Positions 10,156 through 20,835 of a stretch of DNA of 64,000 bases are shown here, piece after piece. The stretch lies in NCBI RefSeq assembly GCF_020523795.1, contig NZ_JAJALI010000008.1:1-64000 (forward strand). Reading direction: 5' to 3'. Position numbers and translations under genes: made by a program. Position 1 is the stretch's first letter, and the number at the start of each line of letters is the position of its first letter. This DNA is from Ancylobacter sp. Lp-2. GTDB taxonomy: Bacteria > Pseudomonadota > Alphaproteobacteria > Rhizobiales > Xanthobacteraceae. Under the pieces are notes generated by a model that searched no databases, was not told the DNA's origin, and worked only from the letters and a program-made list of their open reading frames with translations.

Positions 10156-10881
10156 CTAGTCAAGGTTCACGTGGCTCTCGACATGCCTCGCCAGCCGGAG
10201 CGTGTGGTCACGGACCAAACGCTCGGCGCGGTCTGCGTCCCGCGCCTCGATAGCCTGGATGATTTCGAGATGGTCGGACGCCGAACGTTGCGCCCGGTCC
10301 ATCTCGAAGATCGTGCGATGGCGGATGGCCCGAACATGGAAGAACAGGTTGTCCGTCATCGCCGCGAGAAGAGAGGAGCCGCTCAGCCGGATCAGCGCCT
10401 GGTGGAACGCGATATTCGCGGTCGAATATTCGTCGCACCGTTCGCGCTCGATCCGGTTGAGATCGAACTCCTTGAAAAACGCCCTCAATTCGGCGATCGC
10501 CTCATCGCTCGCGCGAGATGCCGCGAGGCGAGCCGCCATGCTTTCCAGCGCCGCCCAGGCCTCGATCATCTCGATGATCTCGGCCTTGGTGCGGCGAACC
10601 ACCAAAATACCCCGCCTCGGCACCGCCTTGAGCAGGCCCTCCTGCTCAAGCATCGCCACCGCCTCGCGGATCGGCGTGCGGCTCGCGCCAAGACGCTCCG
10701 AAATGTCTCGCTCATCGAGCAGCAGCGGCTCTTCCGAGCCGTAGATGTTCATGTGAGTGATGGCTTCCTTCAGAGCGGCATAAGCCCTGCTCTTGAAGCT
10801 CTCCTTCGCCGGCAGGCGCTCAATAGCCAAGCCATTGTCGCCGCTCTGCCATCTCTTGTTCAAAGCTGCCTTTGTATTCAC
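10156..10881 (-). CDS. GntR-family (FadR/FCD) regulator 1
   Basis: A 241-residue regulator with an N-terminal winged helix (DISERLGASRTPIREAVAMLEQ) and a C-terminal FCD domain (NIAFHQALIRLSG, later RLVRDHTLRLARH) of the kind that binds small carboxylic acids through a metal. The GTG start at 10881 follows GAGGG with good spacing. It lies directly upstream of oxc on the same strand and is clearly paralogous to the next regulator (11382-12083). An oxalate- or formate-responsive control of the island is the natural reading; the effector is unknown. Confidence 0.88.
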   Translation of the reverse strand: MNTKAALNKRWQSGDNGLAIERLPAKESFKSRAYAALKEAITHMNIYGSEEPLLLDERDISERLGASRTPIREAVAMLEQEGLLKAVPRRGILVVRRTKAEIIEMIEAWAALESMAARLAASRASDEAIAELRAFFKEFDLNRIERERCDEYSTANIAFHQALIRLSGSSLLAAMTDNLFFHVRAIRHRTIFEMDRAQRSASDHLEIIQAIEARDADRAERLVRDHTLRLARHVESHVNLD

Positions 10882-11381
10882 GAGAAAACCCTCACCGGGA
10901 CGAGCCCGCCGTGGATTTCTTCGAAATTTGGCATACCAAATACCAGCATGTCAATCGGCGATCCCGGTCTCCGCGGAGGCCGCGGCGCTTCTCGTCCCAT
11001 AACCATTTGTCTCGATGGATCAGCCTTCTAAGAGGCTTTGGCATCCTGCGTTCCATCGTTGCGTATGCAATATACCACGACGGAAGTCGTATGGCGAGAG
11101 CGGCTGAACACTTTGCTGTCGCGAGAGGCGAAATGTTCGCGCGCAGGGCGGGCGCCGGGCCGGAAATGGCGGAGTTCCGGGCTTTCGCTCGCGAGGTTCC
11201 AGGCGCTCCGGAAGCTGGCGGCGCGGGTAGCGGGCGGTCTTCACGAAGCTGAGAGGAGACGCTGCGCGAGGTCCTGCCCTTCCGGCAGTTTTCTACCCAA
11301 TGATACCGTTTTGCGCCTCTGCCGGAGCATGGCGAGCAAGTCTGCGGAGCGGCGGCGGTGGCGTGGCGTCCCCAAAAGGGG
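10882..11381. promoter_or_regulatory. 500-base gap upstream of GntR regulator 1
   Basis: No gene is seen. Two sites resemble FadR-type operators: TTTGGCATACCAAA at 10927-10940 (one mismatched pair) and GTATGCAATATACC at 11063-11076. Both contain the GTATGC/GCATAC core also found upstream of the first oxlT. The rest (about 11100-11381) is ordinary GC-rich DNA with no convincing terminator for the gntR copy ending at 11382. Confidence 0.5.
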
Positions 11382-12083
11382 TCAGGTCAGGAACTTGCCG
11401 TGCTTTTCCACATGGGCGGCGAGGCCGAGCGTGTGCTCGCGTACCAGCCGCTCGGCGAGGTCGGCGTCGCGGCCGACGAGCGCGGCGATGATCGCGCGGT
11501 GTTCCTGCAGCGAGCGCTCGGAGCGATTCTCCTGCCGCATCGATACGGCGCGGATGCCGCGGATGTGGATGAACAGATTCGCCGTCATCTCGCCGATCAT
11601 CTCGCAGCCGGACAGCCGGATGATGGTCTGGTGGAAGCGGATATTGGCGTCGGAATACTCGTTCATGTGGTCGGCCGGCGCCTCGGCCTCGAAGTCGTGG
11701 AACACGTCGCGCAGTTCGGCAAGGTCGCGGTCGCTGGCGCGGGTGGCGGCGAGCCGGGCGGCCATGCTCTCCAGCGCCGCCCAGACGATGATCATGTCGA
11801 TGATCTCGCGCTTGGACTTGCGCACCACGAAGATGCCGCGCCGCGGCACCGAGCGCACGAAGCCCTCCTGCTCCAGCACGGTGAGAGCCTCGCGGATCGG
11901 CGTGCGACTGACCCCGAGGTCCTGCGACAGCTGCCGCTCATCGAGCCTGATCTCGTTGTCCTGCCCGTAGAGATCCATCTCGGTGATCGCCTTCTTGATG
12001 GCGTCGTAGGCGAGGGCGCGCAGGCTGGTATTGGCGGCGAGGGGCGTGATGTTGAGGCGGGCTTGAGTGTCGGCGGCTTCCAC
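11382..12083 (-). CDS. GntR-family (FadR/FCD) regulator 2
   Basis: A paralogue of regulator 1, sharing the same HTH (QLSQDLGVSRTPIREALTVLEQ), the PRRGI linker and an FCD domain (NIRFHQTIIRLSG). I chose the GTG at 12083 because GAGGGAA stands just upstream and the resulting 233 residues match its paralogue; the frame is open for 70 more codons but those residues are Arg- and Pro-rich and look non-coding. It is divergent from the first oxlT across a gap with a perfect 18-bp palindrome, so it probably controls oxalate transport and its own expression. Confidence 0.85.
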   Translation of the reverse strand: MEAADTQARLNITPLAANTSLRALAYDAIKKAITEMDLYGQDNEIRLDERQLSQDLGVSRTPIREALTVLEQEGFVRSVPRRGIFVVRKSKREIIDMIIVWAALESMAARLAATRASDRDLAELRDVFHDFEAEAPADHMNEYSDANIRFHQTIIRLSGCEMIGEMTANLFIHIRGIRAVSMRQENRSERSLQEHRAIIAALVGRDADLAERLVREHTLGLAAHVEKHGKFLT

Positions 12084-12527
12084 GGCGGTTCCCTCGTCTA
12101 CGATTGTGCGGCCGTTCCGGGCGGAACGGGGCGGCATTGGTGTCGAGACCGCTGCCGGGGCGCGAATCCTGCAGAAAAATGGTCGCGCTGGATCATCGTA
12201 TACCACAGGCCACCGATGCAATGCGCGCCTCGCCGCCTCCCGGAGCGGAGGGAATGGTGTTCGCTTGCCCAGCATGGGCGCTTCGCGGGGCAAGGTGGAA
12301 TAAGTTGACGTTAAGTAATTACCTTAGGGAAGATTACGTTGCGTCATTACCTAGAGAAAAAAATTGCGCATTGCTGGTATGCAAAATTTTGCATAACCAA
12401 AAATCCGTAGTATACGTGCTTCCGATCCGTCAGCTCACGTGGCGTTCGCGGCCCGGACTATACGGAAGAACCAACAATAAGACGGTGTTCAGCCGAGCCA
12501 TTACGTTTGGAAACGTTCGAGGAAGCC
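12084..12527. promoter_or_regulatory. divergent gntR2 / oxlT control region
   Basis: No gene is seen. The oxlT-proximal half (12300-12530) is notably AT-rich and holds two ATTACCT direct repeats (near 12317 and 12347), the 18-bp palindrome at 12378-12395 and a GTATAC at 12410-12415. Another GTATAC lies nearer gntR2 at 12198-12203. TTGACG near 12304 could be a -35 but has no good partner -10. Confidence 0.55.
12378..12395. promoter_or_regulatory. perfect 18-bp palindrome, probable GntR operator
   Basis: TATGCAAAATTTTGCATA reads the same on both strands and is widened to an almost symmetric GGTATGC...GCATAACC. It is 133 bases upstream of oxlT. FadR-subfamily GntR proteins bind palindromes with GGT/ACC half-site ends, so one or both FCD regulators of this island are the likely ligands. 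Confidence 0.6.
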
Positions 12528-13826
12528 ATGACAACTGCCGTTACGTCATCTCTCAGTAAGACGCGCTGGCTGCAGCTCGTGTTCGGTGTGATCTGCATGT
12601 GCATGATCGCCAACATGCAGTACGGCTGGACGTTCTTTGTGAACCCGATCCAGGAGCGTCACGGCTGGGATCGGGCCGCCATCCAGGTAGCCTTCTCCAT
12701 CTTCATCGTGACCGAGACCTGGCTGGTGCCGGTCGAGGGCTGGTTCGTCGACAAGTACGGCCCGCGCGTCGTGGTGCTGTTCGGCGGCGTCATGTGCGGC
12801 CTCGCCTGGGTCATCAACGCCTATGCCGCTTCGCTGACCATGCTCTATGTCGGCGCGGCCGTCGGCGGCGTCGGCGCCGGCGCGGTCTACGGTACCTGCG
12901 TTGGTAACTCGCTGAAGTGGTTCCCGGATCGTCGCGGCCTCGCCGCCGGCATCACCGCCGCCGGCTTCGGCGCGGGCTCGGCGCTGACCGTCATCCCGAT
13001 CCAGAACATGATCAAGAATCAGGGCTACGAGGCGGCGTTCCTGTATTTCGGTATCGGCCAGGGCATCGTCATCACCGTGCTCGCCCTGTTCCTGCTGGCG
13101 CCGAAGAAGGAGCAGATCGCTGCCTTCGCCGTGAACGTCGCCTCCAAGGTCGCCCAGAGCGCTCGCGACTTCTCGCCCAAGGAGATGCTCACCACCCCGC
13201 TGTTCTGGGTGATGTACGCGATGTTCGTCATGATGGCCGCCGGCGGCCTGATGGCGACTGCCCAGCTCGGCCCGATCGCCAAGGATTTCGGCATCGCCGA
13301 CATCCCGGTCAGCCTGATCGGCATCACCCTGCCGGCGCTTACCTTCGCCGCCGCCATCGACCGCGTGCTGAACGGCCTGACCCGTCCGTTCTTCGGCTGG
13401 GTGTCCGACCATATCGGCCGTGAGAACACCATGTTCCTCGCCTTCGCCATCGAGGGCGTCGGCATCTACGCGCTGTCGGTGTTCGGCTCCAACCCGGTGC
13501 TGTTCGTGATCCTGACCGGCCTCGTCTTCTTCGCCTGGGGCGAGATCTACTCGCTGTTCCCGGCGATGTGCGGCGACGCCTTCGGTACCAAGTTCGCCAC
13601 CACCAATGCCGGCCTGCTCTACACCGCCAAGGGGACGGCGGCGCTGATCGTGCCGTTCACCAGCATCCTGACCACCATGACCGGTAGCTGGCACGCGGTG
13701 TTCGTGACCGCCGCCGCGCTGAACATCATCGCCGCCATCATGGCGCTGGTGATCCTGAAGCCGCTGCGCCGCTCGCATGCCGAAGCAGCCAAGGCTGCCA
13801 AGCTTGGGGCCGTCGCCGCCGAGTGA
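12528..13826 (+). CDS. oxlT: oxalate:formate antiporter, OxlT-like MFS transporter (copy 1)
   Basis: A 432-residue major facilitator protein with twelve hydrophobic segments in the inner membrane. The family pattern of OxlT is visible: MQYGWTFFVNPI in helix 1, DKYGPR in the loop after helix 2, the Arg in NGLTRPFFGW and the Lys in LLYTAKGTAA. The last two lie where the essential Arg and Lys that contact oxalate are found in the Oxalobacter protein, as I recall it. The ATG at 12528 follows GAGGAAGCC. It would exchange external oxalate for internal formate and so feed frc and oxc. A perfect terminator follows. Confidence 0.88.
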   Translation: MTTAVTSSLSKTRWLQLVFGVICMCMIANMQYGWTFFVNPIQERHGWDRAAIQVAFSIFIVTETWLVPVEGWFVDKYGPRVVVLFGGVMCGLAWVINAYAASLTMLYVGAAVGGVGAGAVYGTCVGNSLKWFPDRRGLAAGITAAGFGAGSALTVIPIQNMIKNQGYEAAFLYFGIGQGIVITVLALFLLAPKKEQIAAFAVNVASKVAQSARDFSPKEMLTTPLFWVMYAMFVMMAAGGLMATAQLGPIAKDFGIADIPVSLIGITLPALTFAAAIDRVLNGLTRPFFGWVSDHIGRENTMFLAFAIEGVGIYALSVFGSNPVLFVILTGLVFFAWGEIYSLFPAMCGDAFGTKFATTNAGLLYTAKGTAALIVPFTSILTTMTGSWHAVFVTAAALNIIAAIMALVILKPLRRSHAEAAKAAKLGAVAAE

Positions 13827-13862
13827 TCGGCCCGCCGACCACAGATTCTCCACTTCCTTTGA

Positions 13863-13889
13863 GGGCGCGCCGCGAGGCGCGCCCTTTTT
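13863..13889 (+). terminator. rho-independent terminator after oxlT copy 1
   Basis: GGGCGCGCC, loop GCGA, GGCGCGCCC, then TTTTTG: a perfect 9-bp GC stem with a T run, 36 bases after the stop codon. Confidence 0.93.
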
Positions 13890-14685
13890 GTTTGCGCCAT
13901 AGGCCTACGCATTCACGAACGATTCAAAATTGATGTTAGGGGACGCGGCGGTTGATCGAGGCGAAACGAAGGCATTCGTCGCCATTTTATGACGCTGCGT
14001 TATGTCTCTTTGATCGTGTTATTCAGTGAAAATGACCTAGAGTGCGTCATTTGTATTTCGATGTAATTTCAATATAACTACGTATATATGAAAACATCGG
14101 CGCATAAATTCCAGTTCAATTCTAAATATCGATAAGTATATTTGAAAATGTCTTGAACGGATACCTGCGACATAAACGTCAAAATGAGATTGGCATACAT
14201 AATATTGTGGATTATGGTGCTCTCTCAACGGATCTGGCTGGGTACCTTGCGTCATGTGCGGCGCGAGGAAAGAGGCCACCATCCGAAACGATCGTCCGCC
14301 CCGCAAGGGTGGTTGCCGTGGGAGGACGCAAGCGCCGTCCACGGCCAAGCAGAAACGCCGGCGCCCGTTGCCAGAACGGAGCGACCGAAAAGGCCGGTCA
14401 ACGGCGGGTGCATTCGGGAGAGGAGAACGTTCATGGGCATGTCCACGTCAATGGCGCCCCATCGTCGGCTCAGTACCTCGCGTCGCTAGACGCCGAGGCG
14501 AGCCGGGCGCTGTCCCGACCTCCCGCCACATCCTGCACATGGCATCGGCGCCCGGACGGCATGTCCGGCGGGCGATCCGGTCGACTCCGTCGTCCTGGCG
14601 GCCACGCGTGGCCGGGACGTCCAAAAACAGCAAATCCGGCGCCTGCCGGACCCTAAAGCGGAAGAAATCGTTCAAGGAGAATTCG
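13890..14685. promoter_or_regulatory. long leader region of oxlT copy 2
   Basis: About 800 bases without a recognised gene. The first part (about 13900-14230) is strikingly AT-rich for this genome and includes TTGGCATACATAA near 14190, which shares the GGCATAC core of the putative GntR sites. The second part is GC-rich, with hairpin-forming repeats CCGGAC-ggcat-GTCCGG (14552-14568) and GGCCACGCGTGGCC (14600-14613) and a short open frame with a strong ribosome binding site (14433-14489). It looks like a promoter followed by a long structured 5' leader. Confidence 0.45.
14433..14489 (+). CDS. possible 18-residue leader peptide upstream of oxlT copy 2
   Basis: ATG 14433 follows GGAGAGGAG with about 6 bases spacing, as good a start signal as that of any gene here, and the frame MGMSTSMAPHRRLSTSRR ends after 18 codons. 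It is 197 bases before oxlT copy 2, ahead of two hairpin repeats. A translated leader that affects those hairpins is possible; chance is also possible in so short a frame. Confidence 0.22.
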   Translation: MGMSTSMAPHRRLSTSRR

Positions 14686-16002
14686 ATGGCTACCCCAACC
14701 ACTGCGGCCCTCGGGCCGGGTAAGGATTTTTCCGAAAGCAGGCGCTGGCTCCAGCTGATCGTCGGCATCGTCTGCATGGTGGCGACCGCCAACATCCAGT
14801 ACGCGTGGACGCTGTTCGTTCCCGAAATCCAGAAGACCTTCGGCTGGGAGCGGGCCTCGATCCAGATCGCGTTCACCATCTTCGTGCTGGTGCAGACCTG
14901 GCTGGCGCCGATTGAAGGCTACTTCATCGACAAGTTCGGCCCCCGCGTGATGGTCGCCTTCGGCGCGATCATGATCGGCACGGCCTGGGTGCTCAATTCG
15001 CAGGCCGGCAGCCTGACCGGCTTCTATGTCGGCGCGGCGGTGGGCGGCATCGGCGTCGGCTGCATCTATGCCACCTGCATCAACAACGCCCTGAAGTGGT
15101 TCCCGGATCGCCGCGGTCTCGCCGTCGGCCTCACCGCGGGTGGCTTCGGCGCCGGCTCGGCCGCCACCATCCTGCCGATCGCCTCGATGATCGAGAGCGC
15201 CGGCTTCCAGGAGACCTTCTTCTTCTTCGGCCTGCTGCAGGGCGGCCTCGCCTTCGTCGCCGCCTGGTTCCTCCAGTCGCCCAAGGCCGGCCAGGTCAAG
15301 GCGTCCGAGAAGCTCAACCAGAGCCGTCGCGACTACACCCTGAAGGAAGCGCTGAACACCAAGCTGTTCTGGCTCATGCTCCTCATGTTCACCTGCGTCG
15401 TCACCGGCGGCATGATGGCGGTCGCCCAGCTCGGCGTCATCGCGCAGGACCTCGGCGTGAAGGAGTTCAAGGTCAACCTGTACTTCTTCACCATGGCCGC
15501 CCTGCCGCTCGCCCTGATGCTCGACCGCATCATGAACGGTATCTCGCGTCCGCTGTTCGGCTGGATCTCCGACCATATCGGCCGTGAGAAGACCATGGTG
15601 ATCGCCTTCTCCCTCGAAGGCGTCGGCATCATCGCGCTCGGCTATTTCGGCCACAATCCGTGGGCGTTCCTGATCCTGTCCGGCGTGGTGTTCCTGGCTT
15701 GGGGCGAAGTTTACTCGCTGTTCTCGGCGCTGGCCGGCGATGCCTTCGGCACCAAGCACATCGGCAAGATCTACGGCGTGCTCTATTGCGCCAAGGGCAT
15801 CGGCGCGCTGTTCGTGCCGGTCGGCAACATCCTGATGGAAGCCACCGGCACCTGGTCGAGCGTGCTCTACACCGTGGCCGCCATGGACCTGTTCGCCGCC
15901 TTCCTCGCGGTGACGCTGCTGCCGAAGACGCTGGCGAACCACGTCGCCAAGTCCTCCACCGGCCCGGTGGCGACGGCGGGCACCGCGTCGGCGCACGCCT
16001 GA
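14686..16002 (+). CDS. oxlT: oxalate:formate antiporter, OxlT-like MFS transporter (copy 2)
   Basis: A 438-residue MFS transporter, plainly a paralogue of copy 1 (same IQYAWTLFVPEI, FIDKFGPR, NGISRPLFGW and LYCAKGIGAL segments), with twelve membrane helices. The conserved Arg and Lys are kept. The frame is open 144 codons upstream but ATG 14686 has AAGGAG at 14674-14679 and starts at the same place as copy 1. It has its own long leader and its own terminator, so it is probably transcribed apart from copy 1, perhaps at a different oxalate level or for a related dicarboxylate. Confidence 0.88.
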   Translation: MATPTTAALGPGKDFSESRRWLQLIVGIVCMVATANIQYAWTLFVPEIQKTFGWERASIQIAFTIFVLVQTWLAPIEGYFIDKFGPRVMVAFGAIMIGTAWVLNSQAGSLTGFYVGAAVGGIGVGCIYATCINNALKWFPDRRGLAVGLTAGGFGAGSAATILPIASMIESAGFQETFFFFGLLQGGLAFVAAWFLQSPKAGQVKASEKLNQSRRDYTLKEALNTKLFWLMLLMFTCVVTGGMMAVAQLGVIAQDLGVKEFKVNLYFFTMAALPLALMLDRIMNGISRPLFGWISDHIGREKTMVIAFSLEGVGIIALGYFGHNPWAFLILSGVVFLAWGEVYSLFSALAGDAFGTKHIGKIYGVLYCAKGIGALFVPVGNILMEATGTWSSVLYTVAAMDLFAAFLAVTLLPKTLANHVAKSSTGPVATAGTASAHA

Positions 16003-16058
16003 TCCGCATCCGGCGCGGGGACGCCTCGGCAATCCCGCGCCGACACCACGCTACGGCA

Positions 16059-16083
16059 GGGCCTCCTTCGGGAGGCCCTTTTC
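16059..16083 (+). terminator. rho-independent terminator after oxlT copy 2
   Basis: GGGCCTCC, loop TTCG, GGAGGCCC, then TTTTC: a perfect 8-bp stem with a stable tetraloop, 57 bases after the stop. Confidence 0.92.
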
Positions 16084-16095
16084 GTTTGGGGAGGC

Positions 16096-16527
16096 TCAGT
16101 CCGCCGGCGGCAGGCGCAGGGCCCGCCGGGCGATGAGGCCGACCTTGTCGCTGGCGGCGCGGCCCATCCGCTCGACCTCGGCAAGAGTGAACCAGCCAGT
16201 CTCCAGCGCGTCGTCGGCGGCTTCGCCCTCGCCGGACCGCCAGCGGCAGACGACCGCGATCATCGCGAAATGATGCGCGAGCGCCCCGGCCGCATCGGCC
16301 TCGATGAAGTCGAGCACGTCGATCAGCTCCGGCGAATCGGCGGCGATGCCGGTCTCCTCCATCAGCTCGCGCAGCGCGGCGTCGCGGAACGGCTCGCCCC
16401 ACTCGATTCGCCCTCCCGGATAGCCCCAGCGCCCCTGGTCCGGCGGATTGGCACGGCGCACCAAGAGGAGGCGGGCGTCGCGGATGACGACCGCGAGCAC
16501 GGCGGCGACAGGGCGGACCGGGCTCAT
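16096..16527 (-). CDS. Nudix hydrolase
   Basis: A 143-residue protein with a complete Nudix box starting at GGRIEWGEPF and ending RELMEETGI, matching G-x5-E-x7-REUxEExGU, which binds Mg and cleaves nucleoside diphosphate linkages. The VRRANPPDQGRWGYPGG segment is typical of the ADP-ribose / MutT-like group. Its ATG overlaps the stop of the upstream gene by four bases (16524-16527), so the two are translationally coupled. The substrate cannot be read from sequence. Confidence 0.9.
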   Translation of the reverse strand: MSPVRPVAAVLAVVIRDARLLLVRRANPPDQGRWGYPGGRIEWGEPFRDAALRELMEETGIAADSPELIDVLDFIEADAAGALAHHFAMIAVVCRWRSGEGEAADDALETGWFTLAEVERMGRAASDKVGLIARRALRLPPAD

Positions 16528-17210
16528 GCGCGAGCGTCCCGAGCCGTCTCGGCAACCCGCCGGGCGACCGCGCGGCGCGTCTCCTGGAAGGCGCTGGTCT
16601 CGGCGCGAATCAGCGCGGTGACGGCAGGATCGCTGCTCGCCGGCGAGCCGCCAGGGAAGGGCGGCGCCGGGTCGTATTCCATGGCGAGCTGGGCGCGCTC
16701 CGCCCGCTCGCGGCCGAAGATGTGCGCGGTCAGCGTCAGCGCGAAGTCGATGCCGGAGGTGACGCCGGCGCCGGTGACCACGTTGCCGTCCATCACCACG
16801 CGCTCGGCAACCGGCTCGGCGCCGAACAGCGCGAGCTGATCCAGCGACAGCCAGTGCGAGGTGGCGCGCCGTCCGCCCAGCAGGCCGGCGGCGGCGAGCA
16901 CCAGCGATCCCGTGCAGACCGAGGTGACGTATTGCGCGCCGGCCGCCTGCCGACGCAGGAAATCCAGCGTCTCGGCATCTTCCATCAGCGCCAGCTGGCC
17001 GGGGCCACCGGGCACGAACAGGATGTCGGCCGGCGGGCAATCGGCGAAGCTGACGCTCGGCAGCAGCCGCAGGCCGCCGCTATCGGTGACGGGATCGAGG
17101 GTTTTCCACACCAGATGGCGGCGGAGTTCGGCAAACCGCGCGAACACCTCGAACGGGCCGGTGAGATCGAGCTGCGTGAGGTTGGGGTAGAGCAGCATGA
17201 CGACATTCAT
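16524..17210 (-). CDS. DJ-1/PfpI-family protein, isonitrile hydratase-like
   Basis: A 228-residue class I glutamine-amidotransferase-fold protein. The nucleophile elbow is SVCTGSLVLAAAGLL, followed by GRRATSHW; both match cyclohexyl-isocyanide (isonitrile) hydratase better than the protease or AraC-fused branches. An Asp in LTQLDLTGPFEVF near the N-terminus also fits that enzyme. The start is ATG 17210, which gives the family N-terminus MNVVMLLYPN. It ends inside the start of the Nudix gene. Isonitrile hydration to N-substituted formamide is the best guess, not proved. Confidence 0.78.
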   Translation of the reverse strand: MNVVMLLYPNLTQLDLTGPFEVFARFAELRRHLVWKTLDPVTDSGGLRLLPSVSFADCPPADILFVPGGPGQLALMEDAETLDFLRRQAAGAQYVTSVCTGSLVLAAAGLLGGRRATSHWLSLDQLALFGAEPVAERVVMDGNVVTGAGVTSGIDFALTLTAHIFGRERAERAQLAMEYDPAPPFPGGSPASSDPAVTALIRAETSAFQETRRAVARRVAETARDARA

Positions 17211-17334
17211 GGGGGACCTCGCATCGGCCGGAGATGTCCAGCCTTCTTCAATCCGCATGCCCGCCGGGTCAATATGGCCCTGCGGCAAGGCGCGCCGACC
17301 GTCGCGGCCGGCGCGCCAGCGTTCACTCAGGCGT

Positions 17335-19405
<2,071 letters not shown>

Positions 19406-19549
19406 GAACGACGCGGGTATAGTCGACGCAGGTTTCAGGCGCTGTCAACCGCGCCCGGAGTTGCTAGCATTCATCGCCATGTCGTCGACGTCTTGCCTCT
19501 AGGGCGGCGATTCGCAGGCCCGACTCACCGAGGATTCCCAGGGACCCCC

Positions 19550-20788
19550 ATGCGCACGAAGCTGATGAACCGTAACCGCCTCGCCTCTCTGACCGCTGCG
19601 GCAGCGATGACGCTCGCCGTTCCGGCCGCCGCCCTGGCGCAGGCGGCCTGCGGCAATAATGGCAACGGTTTCGACCAGTGGCTCGCCGGCTTCAAGCAGC
19701 AGGCGATCGCGCAGGGCGTGTCGGCGCGCACGGTCGCGGCGGCGCTGAACGGCATCAGCTACGCCCCCGACATCGTCGGCACCGATCGCGGGCAGAAGGT
19801 GTTCGGGCAGAGCTTCTTCCAGTTCTCCGACCGCATGGTCGCGAATTACCGCATCCAGCAGGGGCGGGCGCTGATCCAGAAGAACCAGGCACTGTTCGAC
19901 CATATCGAGCAGCAATATGGCGTGCCGGGCGCGGTGCTGGTGGCGTTCTGGGGGCTGGAGACCGATTTCGGCGCCTTCATGGGCGACAAGCCGAGCCTGC
20001 GCTCGATCGCCTCGCTGGCCTGGGACTGTCGGCGCGCCGACGTGTTCCGCACCCAGCTCATGTCGGCGCTGAAGATCATCGATCGCGGCGACCTCACCCC
20101 GCAGACCATGCGCGGGCCTTGGGCCGGCGAGCTCGGGCAATTCCAGTTCCTGCCCGACCACTACTGGAACTACGGCGTCGATTTCGACGGCGACGGGCGT
20201 GTCGACCTGATCCGCTCGACGCCGGACGCGCTGGCCTCGGCGGCCAACTACATCAAGGCGCTCGGCTGGCGGCGCGGCCAGCCCTGGCTGGAGGAAGTGC
20301 GCGTGCCGTCCAACCTGCCCTGGGAGCAGACCGACCTCGCGACCAAGCTGCCGCGCTCGCAATGGGCGCGGTTCGGCGTGACGCGGGCCAATGGCGCGCC
20401 GTTGCCGGCGGACAACCTGCCGGCCTCGGTGCTGCTGCCGATGGGGCGGCTGGGGCCGGCTTTCCTCGCCTATCCCAATTTCGACGTGTTCACCGAGTGG
20501 AACAACTCGCTGACCTACGCCACCTCGGCGGCCTATCTCGCCACGCGAGTGGATGGTGCGCCGGCTTATAATCGTGGGCAGGGCAAGGCGATCCCTGTGC
20601 TGTCGCAGGCGCAGGTGGTCGAGCTGCAGCGGCTCTTGAACGCGCGCGGCCACCATGTCGGGCGGGTCGACGGCATCGCCGGCGCGGCGACCCGGCAGGC
20701 GGTCAGGGTCGAGCAGCAGCGGCTCGGGCTGCCGGCCGATTCCTACCCGACGCCGGAACTGCTCAGCGCGCTGAAGGCTGGGCGCTAA
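19550..20788 (+). CDS. lytic murein transglycosylase with peptidoglycan-binding domain
   Basis: A 412-residue exported protein. A basic start and hydrophobic stretch end at ALAQA near residue 31, a signal peptide. The MltB-type (SLT_2) domain spans about 37-330, with the catalytic Glu at 137 in FWGLETDFGAF and the GELGQFQFLP segment. A C-terminal PG_binding_1 domain follows (about 345-408, VVELQRLLNARGHH). It cleaves peptidoglycan strands to 1,6-anhydromuramoyl ends during wall turnover. The ATG chosen gives the signal peptide; the upstream frame lies in the thiC leader. Confidence 0.9.
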   Translation: MRTKLMNRNRLASLTAAAAMTLAVPAAALAQAACGNNGNGFDQWLAGFKQQAIAQGVSARTVAAALNGISYAPDIVGTDRGQKVFGQSFFQFSDRMVANYRIQQGRALIQKNQALFDHIEQQYGVPGAVLVAFWGLETDFGAFMGDKPSLRSIASLAWDCRRADVFRTQLMSALKIIDRGDLTPQTMRGPWAGELGQFQFLPDHYWNYGVDFDGDGRVDLIRSTPDALASAANYIKALGWRRGQPWLEEVRVPSNLPWEQTDLATKLPRSQWARFGVTRANGAPLPADNLPASVLLPMGRLGPAFLAYPNFDVFTEWNNSLTYATSAAYLATRVDGAPAYNRGQGKAIPVLSQAQVVELQRLLNARGHHVGRVDGIAGAATRQAVRVEQQRLGLPADSYPTPELLSALKAGR

Positions 20789-20835
20789 AGGCTGAGGGTC
20801 GAACCCGCGAGAGTGTCCGTTCGACGGGGCGAAGG

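Noticed and set aside
11382-12293. A 303-residue form of GntR regulator 2
   Set aside because: The first 70 residues look like untranslated GC-rich DNA and would cover the regulator's own promoter; the GTG at 12083 has a ribosome binding site and fits its paralogue.
14254-14685. A 144-residue N-terminal extension of oxlT copy 2
   Set aside because: The extension is Arg- and Pro-rich, has no match to copy 1, and the ATG at 14686 has a good AAGGAG.
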